Notes: generated by a model from the letters alone, not told the origin. 31,021 bases of DNA from an uncultured Coprococcus sp. (GCA_900548215.1 URJI01000021.1:1-31021), one strand, 5' to 3'. Positions 7,938-17,274 are shown, numbered from the stretch's first letter. Numbers and translations: made by a program.

Positions 7938-8258
7938 TTACTCTTCTACAGCCTCTGCTGTGTCTGCACTGTCAGTCTCTGCTGCCTGGGCATCGTCAAA
8001 CTCAGCCTCTGCTGCCTTCTGTGCTCTCGCCTCGTTGATATCCTTTGCACCTGCGTAAATATCACCACAGTTCTCCTGAATTGTATTTGCAGTCTTCATC
8101 ACACAATCCTTTGCTCTGAGAACACCTGCTGTACAATGTGTGTACACATTCTTTGCATCCTTGCTTGAGAGAACCTTGATACCGGCCGTTCCAAATAACA
8201 CTCCGCCTGCGAAAATTCCAAGTTTCTTCCAATTTACTTTCTTTAATGCCTTCATCAT
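7938..8258 (-). CDS. Small one-helix membrane protein, DUF6110-like, partner of the ATPase
   Basis: I start at the ATG at 8258 (MMKALKKVNWKKLG), placed by AAGGAG 9 bases upstream; the longer open frame to 8444 has no ribosome site. The 106-residue protein has a short basic N-terminus, one glycine-rich helix (IFAGGVLFGTAGIKVL), a middle segment with two conserved-looking cysteines (YTHCTAGVLRAKDC), and an acidic Ala/Glu tail. From memory it resembles the DUF6110 family, often beside HMA_2-type P-ATPases. A role as subunit or metal chaperone of the pump is inference from operon position. Confidence 0.7.
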   Translation of the reverse strand: MMKALKKVNWKKLGIFAGGVLFGTAGIKVLSSKDAKNVYTHCTAGVLRAKDCVMKTANTIQENCGDIYAGAKDINEARAQKAAEAEFDDAQAAETDSADTAEAVEE

Positions 8259-8367
8259 TATTTTGTACTCCTTGATATATAATAATTGAATAATAAACAT
8301 AAAAAATGCATTCTCCATCTTGTGTCTTTGAAAGAGCCTGCATCTATATATGACCTTATTTTCTGTA

Positions 8368-8397
8368 AGTATATCACCAGTATACCTCGTTAGTCTA
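8368..8397 (-). promoter_or_regulatory. Possible promoter of the DUF6110-ATPase operon
   Basis: On the minus strand TAGACT (8397-8392) and TATACT (8373-8368) are 18 bases apart. A direct repeat TCAATAA-N3-TCAATAA (plus strand, 8431-8447) lies upstream and could be a regulator site. The rest of 8259-8548 holds only the leaders of the two divergent genes. Confidence 0.35.
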
Positions 8398-8548
8398 ATA
8401 CAACACCGGCCATTTGCAGGACTTTTTTTCTCAATAAGTATCAATAAGGCACTATTACAATTGCCCGATTTTGTAATGTTGCTTTTTTTCTTTCTATATA
8501 CTATCTTATTAATATTGATAATCTAATTATTATAAGGAGATTCGTGGC

Positions 8549-9490
8549 ATGGATAATTTTAATATCAAAAGCATACTCGTCATACTGTTTTTATTTTTTA
8601 TCGGATGCGTCATGGGTTGGTGTATAGAGGTGATCTTCAGAAAGTTTTTCTCCAAAAGCAACCCAAGCCACAAATGGATCAATCCTGGTTTCCTGATAGG
8701 ACCATATCTTCCATTATATGGCTCCGGTCTGGTAGTTCTTTACCTTTTATCCCTTATACATATAGACGCTGTAGATTCACATCCGATTCTGCAAAAGGTT
8801 TTGATTGTCCTCATAATGGCTGTCGCAATGACAGTGGTTGAGTATATCGCAGGTCGCATATTTATCATAGGAATGAATATAAAACTATGGGATTATTCTG
8901 ACGAATGGGGCAATATTCAGGGAATAATCTGTCCTCTTTTCTCATTTTTCTGGGGTGTGATAGCTGCACTTTATTATTTCTTTCTGCACCCGCATATATT
9001 GAATGCCGTGTACTGGCTTGCCGACCATCTGACTTTTTCATTTTTCATAGGATTTTTCTATGGCGTGTTCGTTATAGATTGTGTTGTCTCATTCAACCTT
9101 ATGAATAAAGTCAAAAAGCTTGCCAAAGAGAAGCAGATCATCGTCCGCGTTGAAGAACTCAAATCAAGGCTTGCCATGGATAGAGAAAAGTTCAAGGAGA
9201 AACCGAGTTTCCTGCTCTCCCTTCATGATACCGCATCAATCAGGCGTGCATTTGAAAATAACCCTGAAAGCTTCTCTATAACAAAGAAGATCAAAGAGAA
9301 AGCTGAACAGATAGGGGAGGCAATAACCGACGGAATCAAGGCAGCCGGAACCGAGGCGAAAGCGAGAATCGGTGAGACATTAAACAGAAATGACTCATCA
9401 GACGTAGCTGACTCAGACCTGTTTGACAATTCTCACAGGAACATAACTGTTCACAATAATAATAATAATAATAACAATAGCAATTCATAA
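8549..9490 (+). CDS. CmpB-family (ABC_trans_CmpB) multi-pass membrane protein
   Basis: The 313-residue protein has about five membrane helices in its first 190 residues and family landmarks GWCIEVIFR, NPGFLIGPYLPLYGSG and WDYSDEWGNIQGIICP. These match the family annotated as putative ABC transporter permease (CmpB), although no ATPase gene is adjacent and transport is unproven. The cytoplasmic C-terminal 120 residues are charged and helical, and end in a run of eight asparagines plus NS repeats encoded by an AAT microsatellite. AAGGAG precedes the ATG. It is a single-gene unit closed by the terminator at 9580. Confidence 0.8.
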   Translation: MDNFNIKSILVILFLFFIGCVMGWCIEVIFRKFFSKSNPSHKWINPGFLIGPYLPLYGSGLVVLYLLSLIHIDAVDSHPILQKVLIVLIMAVAMTVVEYIAGRIFIIGMNIKLWDYSDEWGNIQGIICPLFSFFWGVIAALYYFFLHPHILNAVYWLADHLTFSFFIGFFYGVFVIDCVVSFNLMNKVKKLAKEKQIIVRVEELKSRLAMDREKFKEKPSFLLSLHDTASIRRAFENNPESFSITKKIKEKAEQIGEAITDGIKAAGTEAKARIGETLNRNDSSDVADSDLFDNSHRNITVHNNNNNNNNSNS

Positions 9491-9579
9491 TATGTGGTAA
9501 ATACCCGCATGTACACCTCAAAACTGTGATAACACTGTGGGCGCAGCATGGCCCCTGATTCATTGTCCGCATAAAAATA

Positions 9580-9606
9580 ACCGGATGTAAGCATCATACA
9601 TCCGGT
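9580..9606. terminator. Two-way terminator between the CmpB gene and the transglutaminase genes
   Basis: A perfect 9-bp stem ACCGGATGT/ACATCCGGT is followed by ATATTTTT on the plus strand and by TTATTTTT on the minus strand. It serves both convergent units. Confidence 0.85.
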
Positions 9607-9652
9607 ATATTTTTATAATCTGCCAGAATCAAATAATACATTCTGTATATAC

Positions 9653-12076
9653 CTATCTCTTGATAGTCTTGCCCGTTGCGGCTGCACTTTCACTGCCATT
9701 TCTCATAGACTTTACAGTATATGTATAAGAAACGCCTTTCTTCGCACTTCTGTCAGTCCATCCAGTTGTACTTCCGCTCTTGATAGTTTTCACCACTTTG
9801 TAACTGCCTGACGCAGTCTTTCTATATATCTTATACGAATCTGCACCGGTTATCTTTGACCATACAACACGGACACCGTCACCTGTCGTTCTCAGTTCCA
9901 CATTTGTCTTTCGGAGACACCAGACAGCCTGCTTTGAATATGCACCGGTAACTTTACCCTTATACGGCTTTACAAAATATGCGTATCTCACACCTGACGA
10001 AACACTTCTGTCTGTATATCTGACAGTACCCGCCTTAAGTTTCTTGATACATCTGTACTTGCCGGAAGAAGTCCTGCGGTAGACCATATATCCATCAACA
10101 CCTTTTACACTATTCCATGTCACAAGGATTCCAGAAGATGCATTTTTTGTGCTGACCTTTGTGTCAGCTATATAATATTGTGTTCTGGCAGTTCCTGTAC
10201 CAGTGGTGTATTTATTGAACGCTTTTACAACATAAGTATAATGCATTCCACCTGTAAGTCCTTTGTTCGTCATAGTCAATACTTTTGCTGACGATATAGT
10301 TCTTATCAGCCTGTAGCTATTTCGTCCAATTTTTCTGTATACCTTGTATCCTGCAGCTCCGGACACACGGTTCCAGCTTAGTTTTATACCATTTGCAATA
10401 TTTTGAGTTTTTACAATTGTCTTCGCCAGCTTGAGTTTTGGAATCGTCTTATTCTTTATATATCCACACTTAGAACATGTATATCTGCGTATTCCGGTGG
10501 TCGCATATGTCGGTTTCTTTATCAGTTCACTCGTTTTCCATCTATGTGACATACAGGCATTTAGCCGGTAGCTGTTTTTAACTGAACACATTGGATCATA
10601 CGATACCCAGAATACTATATCTCCTTTTCCATCATATCCCATGGCATATATATTTATACCCTCTGTGTCATAGACAGACCTTATATCATATACGGCATAT
10701 GCGCTGACACTTGATGCGTCCAGATCTATCCTTCCCACATATCTTGGAGTCGTAAAATATAACATCTCCTGTGCGAGGAACAATGAGCCGTACTGCTTTC
10801 CAAGTGATGTACTTCCATCAGGTCCGATCCAGTCTGCATATCCTTTAAATATAGACTTTGTGACACCTGTCTTAAAATTGGACTTGTTTATCTTGTAGGT
10901 GGTTGTTTCGGAAGCCTGCTTTATACTATACCAATATCCTTTTCTGTAATATATGACCTTGTTTACCGCATTCCAGAACTGTCCTTTCTCGAACCGTCTG
11001 TCATTGTCATTGCGGTACCGCCCCCTCCACACATTTGTTACACTGGTATCATACCTTCCAAGTGAGTATGAACTGTTCGACAGCTTTGTCAGCTTGTTGA
11101 GTGTTCCCATACTTATCAGAAAATACTTGTGAAACGACTGTCCCGGAAGATTTGGAACCGGATCATCCCATGTTGCATCAACGTGATACCATTTGCCATC
11201 TATGCAGACAACATTCCACGCATGGTTTATATACGTACTCGTGGCTATACCACACGGAACACCTGCCTTTCTTAAGAAATACCACATGGTCTCTGCGTAT
11301 CCCTGGCATACGGCTTTCTTCTTCACAAGGACTCCATACATATCATACATATGATCACGTCCAGTAACCTGATTGTAACTGGCGAGATCACTTGTGTCAT
11401 ACTCTATTGTTGAAGTGATATATTCATGATATGCGAGAACTATCTCAGCAGGCTTCATTCCTGATGTCTTCACCTGTCTGTTCACCTTTGCTATAGCGGC
11501 TGCAAGCTGTTTCTTCTCCGTTGCCGCATTTGGCTTATATGTGATCTTCAGTGATGTGACCTGCCCTGTGTAAATGTTTCGCATATATCCATACTTCGCA
11601 ACGTACACCAGTTCCGGATGTGCATTTACAATCTTGCCGACAACCGCTGCAACATTGCCTGTGGTAAGTCCCCAGCCGCGCACATCGATTGTGTGCTTAA
11701 AGCTGCTCAGAGATGCCACAATCTTTTTCTCCATCTGTGCCTGGCTGACGGATGCAACCGATGCGACATCCTCATCCTGGATATCTTCCTTGGGAAGACC
11801 GCCAAACTGCAATATCTCTGAGGTGTCCATCACCTCTTCTACCAGATCCTGCTCCGAAATCTGGCTGTCATCTGAAACCTCTGTGGTATCAACCGCATTT
11901 TTCTCATCAGAATATGTCCCATCGTCTGCAAATGCCTGAACCTGACCACCAATTGCCAAAAAAGCCACCAACAGACCAGCCACTACGCCTCTGCATACAA
12001 ATCTCCTTACCCCCGTAGGTAAACCTATCTTTCTTTCCTGCTCCTCTAACATATAAACTAACTTTTTTATCTTCAA
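9653..12076 (-). CDS. Secreted transglutaminase-like protein with three fibronectin-like domains (copy 1)
   Basis: An 807-residue exported protein. A basic N-terminus and hydrophobic stretch (GVVAGLLVAFLAIGGQVQAFA, ending near residue 50) form a signal peptide. A transglutaminase/protease-like core follows with a complete triad: Cys257 in KAVCQGYAE, His285 in NHAWN and Asp300 in WYHVDATWDDP. A beta-rich middle leads to a Cys-x2-Cys knuckle (YTCSKCGYIK) and three related C-terminal domains of about 85 residues (GY-x-VYR and YTYVVK motifs). The start is probably TTG at 12076, because GAAGGGAG sits 8 bases upstream and the next ATG (codon 9) has none. No LPxTG anchor is present. It is a tandem paralogue of the next gene, 30 bases away. 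Confidence 0.86.
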   Translation of the reverse strand: MKIKKLVYMLEEQERKIGLPTGVRRFVCRGVVAGLLVAFLAIGGQVQAFADDGTYSDEKNAVDTTEVSDDSQISEQDLVEEVMDTSEILQFGGLPKEDIQDEDVASVASVSQAQMEKKIVASLSSFKHTIDVRGWGLTTGNVAAVVGKIVNAHPELVYVAKYGYMRNIYTGQVTSLKITYKPNAATEKKQLAAAIAKVNRQVKTSGMKPAEIVLAYHEYITSTIEYDTSDLASYNQVTGRDHMYDMYGVLVKKKAVCQGYAETMWYFLRKAGVPCGIATSTYINHAWNVVCIDGKWYHVDATWDDPVPNLPGQSFHKYFLISMGTLNKLTKLSNSSYSLGRYDTSVTNVWRGRYRNDNDRRFEKGQFWNAVNKVIYYRKGYWYSIKQASETTTYKINKSNFKTGVTKSIFKGYADWIGPDGSTSLGKQYGSLFLAQEMLYFTTPRYVGRIDLDASSVSAYAVYDIRSVYDTEGINIYAMGYDGKGDIVFWVSYDPMCSVKNSYRLNACMSHRWKTSELIKKPTYATTGIRRYTCSKCGYIKNKTIPKLKLAKTIVKTQNIANGIKLSWNRVSGAAGYKVYRKIGRNSYRLIRTISSAKVLTMTNKGLTGGMHYTYVVKAFNKYTTGTGTARTQYYIADTKVSTKNASSGILVTWNSVKGVDGYMVYRRTSSGKYRCIKKLKAGTVRYTDRSVSSGVRYAYFVKPYKGKVTGAYSKQAVWCLRKTNVELRTTGDGVRVVWSKITGADSYKIYRKTASGSYKVVKTIKSGSTTGWTDRSAKKGVSYTYTVKSMRNGSESAAATGKTIKR

Positions 12077-12106
12077 TAAAAATCTCCCTTCCAGTACATA
12101 TATAAA

Positions 12107-14635
12107 CTATCTCTTGAATTTACAGGAAACCGCTGCAGCGCTGACTGATGTTCCATTCACAGACTTTACAGTGTAGTAATATATAACTCCTTTTCTTGCT
12201 GTTCTGTCCGTTATCGTGCGCACACTGCCAGTGACTGTCTTTATCACTGTCCAATTGCCTGATGCAGTTTTTCTATATACTTTATATTTTGCTGCTCCTG
12301 CCGCCTTTGTCCACGTCAATTTTATTCCGCTGCCAGCAGACGATGCCTTTACAACCGGCGACTTAAGTCTTGTTATCGTACTTGTCGCAAATGTACCTGT
12401 CACCTTACCCCTATAAGGCTTCACAGCATACAAGTACCTGACACCCGAAACAGCCTGTGTATCAATATACGACAATACACCCGCTCTTACAACCTTTATT
12501 CTGCCCCAGCTTCCAGTTGTAGTTCTCCTGTAAACAATGTATCCGCTGACACCACCGACTTTGTTCCACGTAACCTTTACTCCCGAAGCAGAATTTGAAG
12601 TCTTTGCCGCCGCACGTCCAATGAAACAAAGACTTGTCTCTGTTCCATCGCCTTTTTCCTGTCCCACGTAAGCTCTCACCATATATGTATATGTTGTGCC
12701 GCTCACCGCAGAACTATCAATGTAAGCAAGAGTGCCAGCATTTCCAATCGCTTTTATCAGCTTATATGACAAACTTCCATTCTTTCTATATACATAGTAT
12801 CCATCCGCATGACTCTCCCTGTTCCAGGTAAGCTTCACACCTGATGCAGAAGTTACAGCCTTTACAGTTATCTTCTGTAAAGGAAGCCTTGCTATGGCTT
12901 CCGTCTTGGTCGTATCACAATTCTTGCAGGTATACAGCTTTGCACCCTCTGCCCTGTAGGTTGGTTCTGTGATTACAACACCGTCATCCCATACATGGCT
13001 TGTACATATAAGCTTCTCTATCGTTCCAGTCTTTGTCGTACCACAGTTCTTGCAGGTATACAGCTTTATTCCTGTCTCTGTGTATGTTGGCTCCTTTGTC
13101 ACGACTCCGCTATCCCACTCATGATTTATACATAAATCAAATGTGTATTCCTCATAGTTCTTTGTATATTTTGTAGAATCACTGGAATCCTTAGTCTTTG
13201 TAACATTCGGGGTATCCGCTATAAAGTACACCAGCTTACCATACTGCATTCCAAAAGCATACAAATTGTTTCCTGTTGCGCTGTTATACTTTGTCCGTAT
13301 ATTCACAAGCTCCACCGGATTTGCCGCTGATGCTGTCAAATCTATCCTGTTCAAGCTGTCCGGAGTAGTGAAATACAGATTATTGTCCTGAAGATATATC
13401 GAACTGTAAACACCAACGTAATATCTGCCATCAGGGGTTGTCCATTTAGCAGTTCCCGAATATAATACTCTGTTTGTATTTGTCGAATACTGATATTTAT
13501 TTATATTGAAAGCTGTTTTAGAACTTCCCTCACTTATACTGTACCAGTAACCGTTCTTATAAAACATCGCCTTGTTTATTCCATTCCAAAACCGGTCGCT
13601 CTCATAAGATGTGTCCGTTGCAGTCGTATATGTGTCGCCCCACTGTGCGCTCAATATCATATCTGTTCTGTCCACACCGGTTCCTTTTGGATCAGTCAGC
13701 GCATTCATAGTGTCAAAGCTGACAAGAAAATAATCGTGATATGACCTTCCCGGCATGTCCCACACAGGATCATCCCAAGTCGCATCTATATGATACCACT
13801 TTCCATGGAGCTTAACTATATTCCATGCATGATTTATGTTGCTGCTTGATGCGATCGCACACGAAAGTCCCGCCTTCTTAAGCAGATAAAACATTGTCTC
13901 AGAATACCCCTGACATACAGCACTGTGGCTGACCAGCGCACCATACATATCGTATTCGTGGTTGCTTCCCAGGCTATTTGAAAGATATGCATCATACGCA
14001 TATGAAACCGTGGATGTGAGATACTCGTGATATGCAAGAACTATCTCCTCATCCGTCATTTTGCTGATATCTATCCTGCTTTCGAGATCCTTAATGGCTG
14101 CATCGAGTGTCTGTTGATCCTCCTTGGCGTTGTCCAGATATGTGAAATCTATCGCAGTTACTGAATTACCTGCTGTCCAATATGTATATCCTCCGGAAAT
14201 CCCAATAAACTCCGGATGGGAATTGACAATAGATCTTACCGCACCATTCGTAATGTCCTCTCTTGTAAGTCCAAGTCCCGATACATCTATACGTGTCTCC
14301 CACGCCTTGATTCCACTGACGATGCGCTCTTCCAGGGCTGCCGAATCGTATGTGGATGCCAGTGAAGCTGTGCCATTTGACTGTGTGGTAACAACTCCAA
14401 GTCCTCCCTTTTGCAGTGTATCATTCAGGTCGTCATGCCATACTGTAACCTGCCCCTCATCCGAACTCACCTGTATCTGCTCAGATGCAAATGCTTTGAT
14501 CTGCCCACCAGCGAGCAATACTGCAACCGCCGAAACCGCCAAAGCGCAAGTACAAATCCTTCTGCCAAATCTCCTGACCCATGCCGGTTTTATATCGCAT
14601 TCCGCTGCTTTACACATTTTCATTTTTCTTCCCAT
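12107..14635 (-). CDS. Secreted transglutaminase-like protein with three fibronectin-like domains (copy 2)
   Basis: An 842-residue paralogue of the preceding entry with the same domain order: signal peptide (through IKAFA, near residue 50), transglutaminase-like core with Cys241, His269 and Asp284, and three C-terminal fibronectin-like domains. It has two zinc-ribbon-like repeats (LYTCKNCGTTKT and LYTCKNCDTTKT) where copy 1 has one. I start at ATG 14635 since AAGGAGG lies 6 bases upstream; a GTG at 14653 would include that site. It comes first in the two-gene operon. Such domains may cross-link or cleave cell-surface proteins; the substrate is unknown. Confidence 0.86.
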   Translation of the reverse strand: MGRKMKMCKAAECDIKPAWVRRFGRRICTCALAVSAVAVLLAGGQIKAFASEQIQVSSDEGQVTVWHDDLNDTLQKGGLGVVTTQSNGTASLASTYDSAALEERIVSGIKAWETRIDVSGLGLTREDITNGAVRSIVNSHPEFIGISGGYTYWTAGNSVTAIDFTYLDNAKEDQQTLDAAIKDLESRIDISKMTDEEIVLAYHEYLTSTVSYAYDAYLSNSLGSNHEYDMYGALVSHSAVCQGYSETMFYLLKKAGLSCAIASSSNINHAWNIVKLHGKWYHIDATWDDPVWDMPGRSYHDYFLVSFDTMNALTDPKGTGVDRTDMILSAQWGDTYTTATDTSYESDRFWNGINKAMFYKNGYWYSISEGSSKTAFNINKYQYSTNTNRVLYSGTAKWTTPDGRYYVGVYSSIYLQDNNLYFTTPDSLNRIDLTASAANPVELVNIRTKYNSATGNNLYAFGMQYGKLVYFIADTPNVTKTKDSSDSTKYTKNYEEYTFDLCINHEWDSGVVTKEPTYTETGIKLYTCKNCGTTKTGTIEKLICTSHVWDDGVVITEPTYRAEGAKLYTCKNCDTTKTEAIARLPLQKITVKAVTSASGVKLTWNRESHADGYYVYRKNGSLSYKLIKAIGNAGTLAYIDSSAVSGTTYTYMVRAYVGQEKGDGTETSLCFIGRAAAKTSNSASGVKVTWNKVGGVSGYIVYRRTTTGSWGRIKVVRAGVLSYIDTQAVSGVRYLYAVKPYRGKVTGTFATSTITRLKSPVVKASSAGSGIKLTWTKAAGAAKYKVYRKTASGNWTVIKTVTGSVRTITDRTARKGVIYYYTVKSVNGTSVSAAAVSCKFKR

Positions 14636-15036
14636 ATAACTCCTCCTTTTCACATTTTCTCCGTCCGTTCATCCCTCAATTACTTATTATTATATAGTTT
14701 TTTGGTCTTCTCCGATAGCTGTTTACCCCACATTTACACATCTTGTAGGAATTGACAATGTGCGCAACTTTGAGCAATCCCATTCCGCGTCCATTCAGCA
14801 TCATATTTCCCTTATTTTAAGCCGTTCATCATGCAATTTGGTATTGATCTCATAACCATCACCTAAATACATATTTTGTGTGTTTTGCACAAATCTCAAG
14901 GTTTTATCAATTATCCATTGAATTATTTGCCTATATATGCTACCTTTTAATCGTAGATTGTGCAACCGTTTGCGCGCCAAGCATTTATAAAAGTTTTTTT
15001 AGATATCACCTTTACACAGGAGGTTACATACATTAG
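14636..15036. other. Divergent intergenic region
   Basis: This 401-base region separates the transglutaminase operon (minus) from the GH42 gene (plus). A perfect TATAAT for the minus direction is at 14694-14689, without a convincing -35. Near the right end is the LacI-type operator (14960-14975), then TATAAA at 14986-14991 and AGGAGG before the GH42 start. I found no riboswitch, small ORF or terminator. Confidence 0.6.
14960..14975. promoter_or_regulatory. LacI/CcpA-type operator before the beta-galactosidase
   Basis: GTGCAACCGTTTGCGC contains GCAA/TTGC arms around a central CG, with outer G/C also symmetric. It has the shape of LacI-family operators and partly matches the CcpA cre consensus. 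It lies 61 bases before the start codon, so repression or catabolite control of GH42 is likely. The regulator gene is not in the window. Confidence 0.55.
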
Positions 15037-17073
15037 ATGAATAAGAACAAACTTTTTCCACAGATAAACGGAATATTACACGGCGGTGATTACAACGCTG
15101 AACAGTGGCTTGATCGCCCTGATATTCTGGCAAAGGATATCGAGATGATGAAGGAGGCAAAAATGACATCTGCCACTCTCGGGGTTTTCTCGTGGTCGGC
15201 TTACGAACCTGTTGAGGGTGAATATCATTTTGACTGGTTGAAGGACGTCATGGATAATTTGTATGCCGCTGGCATTTACACAGTTCTCGCAACACCATCC
15301 GGCGGAAAACCTGCATGGATGGCCCAAAAATATCCTGAGATCAGACGTGTGGATTCTTATGATGTCAGGGAACATCAGGGTGTACGTGAAAATCACTGCA
15401 TGAGCTCACCTATCTACAGAGAAAAGGTCAACAATATCATCTGCCAGCTCCACGCCCATGTGGGAAACCATCCGGGACTCATCATGTGGCATGTGTCAAA
15501 TGAGCTTGGCGGCGAGTGCTACTGTCGTCTCTGTGTGAAAAGATTTCAGAATTATCTCGCGGAGAAGTTCGATCACGACATAAACAAGCTGAACAAAGCA
15601 TGGTGGACCACCTTCTGGAGTCACTCATATAGCAGCTTCTCACAGATTGAGCCGCCTTACAAAAATGGTGATTTCAGTATCATGGGACTGAACCTCGAAT
15701 GGAAGAGATTTACCACATGGAATATGAACGATTACATGAAGTCAGAGATAAAGCTTCTCCGCGAGCTCACCCCTGACATACCTATAACGACCAACTTCAT
15801 GCAGCTCTACGATGGGCTTGATTACAGACCGATGGCCAAAGAACTTGATGTGATCTCATGGGATTCGTACCCTAGATTCCACAACGACTATGAGAGCCTT
15901 GCGGATGTCATGGGACAAAACACATTTGACCATGCAGTCATGAGATCCATGAAAAAGGATAAGCCTTTCATGCTTATGGAGAGTGCTCCGGGGCTTGTAA
16001 ATTGGCATCCATATAACAAGCTTAAAAGACCCGGCATCCACAAACTGTTCTCATACAACGCCATAGCCTGCGGTTCTGACACTGTTCAGTACTTCCAGTG
16101 GAGAAAGGGCAGAGGCTCATTTGAGCAGTATCACGGAGCTGTTGTGGATCATCTGGGAACAAATGACACTAGGATATTCCGGGAAGTAGCGTCTCTCGGC
16201 AGTGAACTTGCCGGGCTCTCCGAGATAACCGGAACACTCATCAGATCAAAAGTGGCACTGCTGTTCGACTGGGACAACATGTGGGCTATAGATGACGTCA
16301 AAGCATTAGGTCAGGAATCAAAGAAATACCCTGAGACCTGCATGTCCATATACAAGGAACTGACAAAGCGCGGTGTTGATGTGGATGTCATCGCATCAGA
16401 TGAACCACTTGACGGTTACGATATAGTTGTGGCACCTATGCTCTACATGCTGAGGGATGGTGCGGCCGAGTCTCTCGCTGCATTTGTAAAGAGGGGCGGA
16501 CAGCTCCTGGCTACATATTTCACCGGCTATGTGGACAAAGATCAGCTCTGTATTCTGGGTGGATTCCCGGGAAATGGACTTGCAGATGTATTCGGAATCG
16601 TCAGTGAAGAGATCGATACTCTGTACCCATCCGACAGAAACAGCGTAACTTTCGCAGATGGAAGTTCATGTGAGCTCCGGGACTATGCGGAGATCCTGAG
16701 AATTGGAACAGCAGATGTGCTGGGGACCTACGATTCAGACTTCTATGCCGGAAATGCTGCAGTGACAGTGAACAGCTACGGAAACGGAAAAGCCTATTAC
16801 GTGGCTGCAAGGATAGATTACAGCAAGCTTGGTGAGATCATGGAGAAAATGCTGGTTGATGCCAGAATATCCACCAAGATCCTCCCTGATGGAATACAGT
16901 ACCACTGCAGATATGCAGATGATGGAACCGCATATGGATTCTACCTGAATAACACAGACGAACCTCAGATCATATCTGAGATTCACGGAACAGACATTCA
17001 GACTCAGAATGCAGTTGATGGAAAGCTTGAGCTGCCCCCACTTGGAGTCGCCATCATCAGAGAGAACAATTAA
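15037..17073 (+). CDS. GH42 beta-galactosidase
   Basis: The 678-residue cytoplasmic enzyme has no signal peptide. The acid/base is Glu156 in WHVSNELGG and the nucleophile Glu315 in FMLMESAPG. Cys121, Cys161, Cys163 and Cys166 (ENHC, GECYCRLC) correspond to the zinc site of the family. The middle part has the class-1 glutamine-amidotransferase-like trimerisation fold, and the C-terminal domain is short, as is usual for GH42. AGGAGG stands before the ATG. GH42 enzymes remove terminal galactose from galacto-oligosaccharides or arabinogalactan fragments after import; no transporter is adjacent, so the natural substrate is open. Confidence 0.93.
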   Translation: MNKNKLFPQINGILHGGDYNAEQWLDRPDILAKDIEMMKEAKMTSATLGVFSWSAYEPVEGEYHFDWLKDVMDNLYAAGIYTVLATPSGGKPAWMAQKYPEIRRVDSYDVREHQGVRENHCMSSPIYREKVNNIICQLHAHVGNHPGLIMWHVSNELGGECYCRLCVKRFQNYLAEKFDHDINKLNKAWWTTFWSHSYSSFSQIEPPYKNGDFSIMGLNLEWKRFTTWNMNDYMKSEIKLLRELTPDIPITTNFMQLYDGLDYRPMAKELDVISWDSYPRFHNDYESLADVMGQNTFDHAVMRSMKKDKPFMLMESAPGLVNWHPYNKLKRPGIHKLFSYNAIACGSDTVQYFQWRKGRGSFEQYHGAVVDHLGTNDTRIFREVASLGSELAGLSEITGTLIRSKVALLFDWDNMWAIDDVKALGQESKKYPETCMSIYKELTKRGVDVDVIASDEPLDGYDIVVAPMLYMLRDGAAESLAAFVKRGGQLLATYFTGYVDKDQLCILGGFPGNGLADVFGIVSEEIDTLYPSDRNSVTFADGSSCELRDYAEILRIGTADVLGTYDSDFYAGNAAVTVNSYGNGKAYYVAARIDYSKLGEIMEKMLVDARISTKILPDGIQYHCRYADDGTAYGFYLNNTDEPQIISEIHGTDIQTQNAVDGKLELPPLGVAIIRENN

Positions 17074-17091
17074 ATTTGGTAATAACTTATC

Positions 17092-17113
17092 TTCCTGTCT
17101 TACCATACAGGAA
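17092..17113 (+). terminator. Terminator after the beta-galactosidase
   Basis: A perfect 7-bp stem TTCCTGT/ACAGGAA with an 8-base loop lies 18 bases after the stop codon and is followed by ATATAGTTTTT. It is a modest terminator, backed up by the stronger one at 17242. Confidence 0.5.
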
Positions 17114-17138
17114 ATATAGTTTTTATATTTTGCAGTCT

Positions 17139-17212
17139 GCCTGTTGCTAAAGCCGTACTTCCTCCCTGGATAATATCTTGATATTTATCCTTTGCGGCCA
17201 TACAAGACAGGC
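17139..17212. repeat. Imperfect long inverted repeat
   Basis: Nested arms GCCTGT/ACAGGC, GCCG/CGGC and GGATAATATC/GATATTTATCC meet at a two-base centre. It could be a structured RNA, a decayed palindrome or a binding site; I see no coding potential. Confidence 0.4.
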
Positions 17213-17241
17213 GGAACATATACCTTAAACCCTTTTTTAAA

Positions 17242-17274
17242 GGCGGTGATACCTTAGTATTGTGTATCACCGCC
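17242..17274 (+). terminator. Strong intrinsic terminator
   Basis: A perfect 11-bp stem GGCGGTGATAC/GTATCACCGCC, loop of 11 bases, followed on the plus strand by CTGTG and six Ts. It faces the GH42 gene or a transcript from the inverted repeat at 17139. Confidence 0.8.

Noticed and set aside
8259..8444. N-terminal extension of the DUF6110-like protein
   Set aside because: The extra 62 residues have no ribosome site, while AAGGAG stands correctly before the ATG at 8258.
14654..15020. Riboswitch (cyclic-di-GMP or other) before the transglutaminase or GH42 gene
   Set aside because: I looked for known conserved cores on both strands and found none; only an operator-like palindrome and weak promoter elements are visible.
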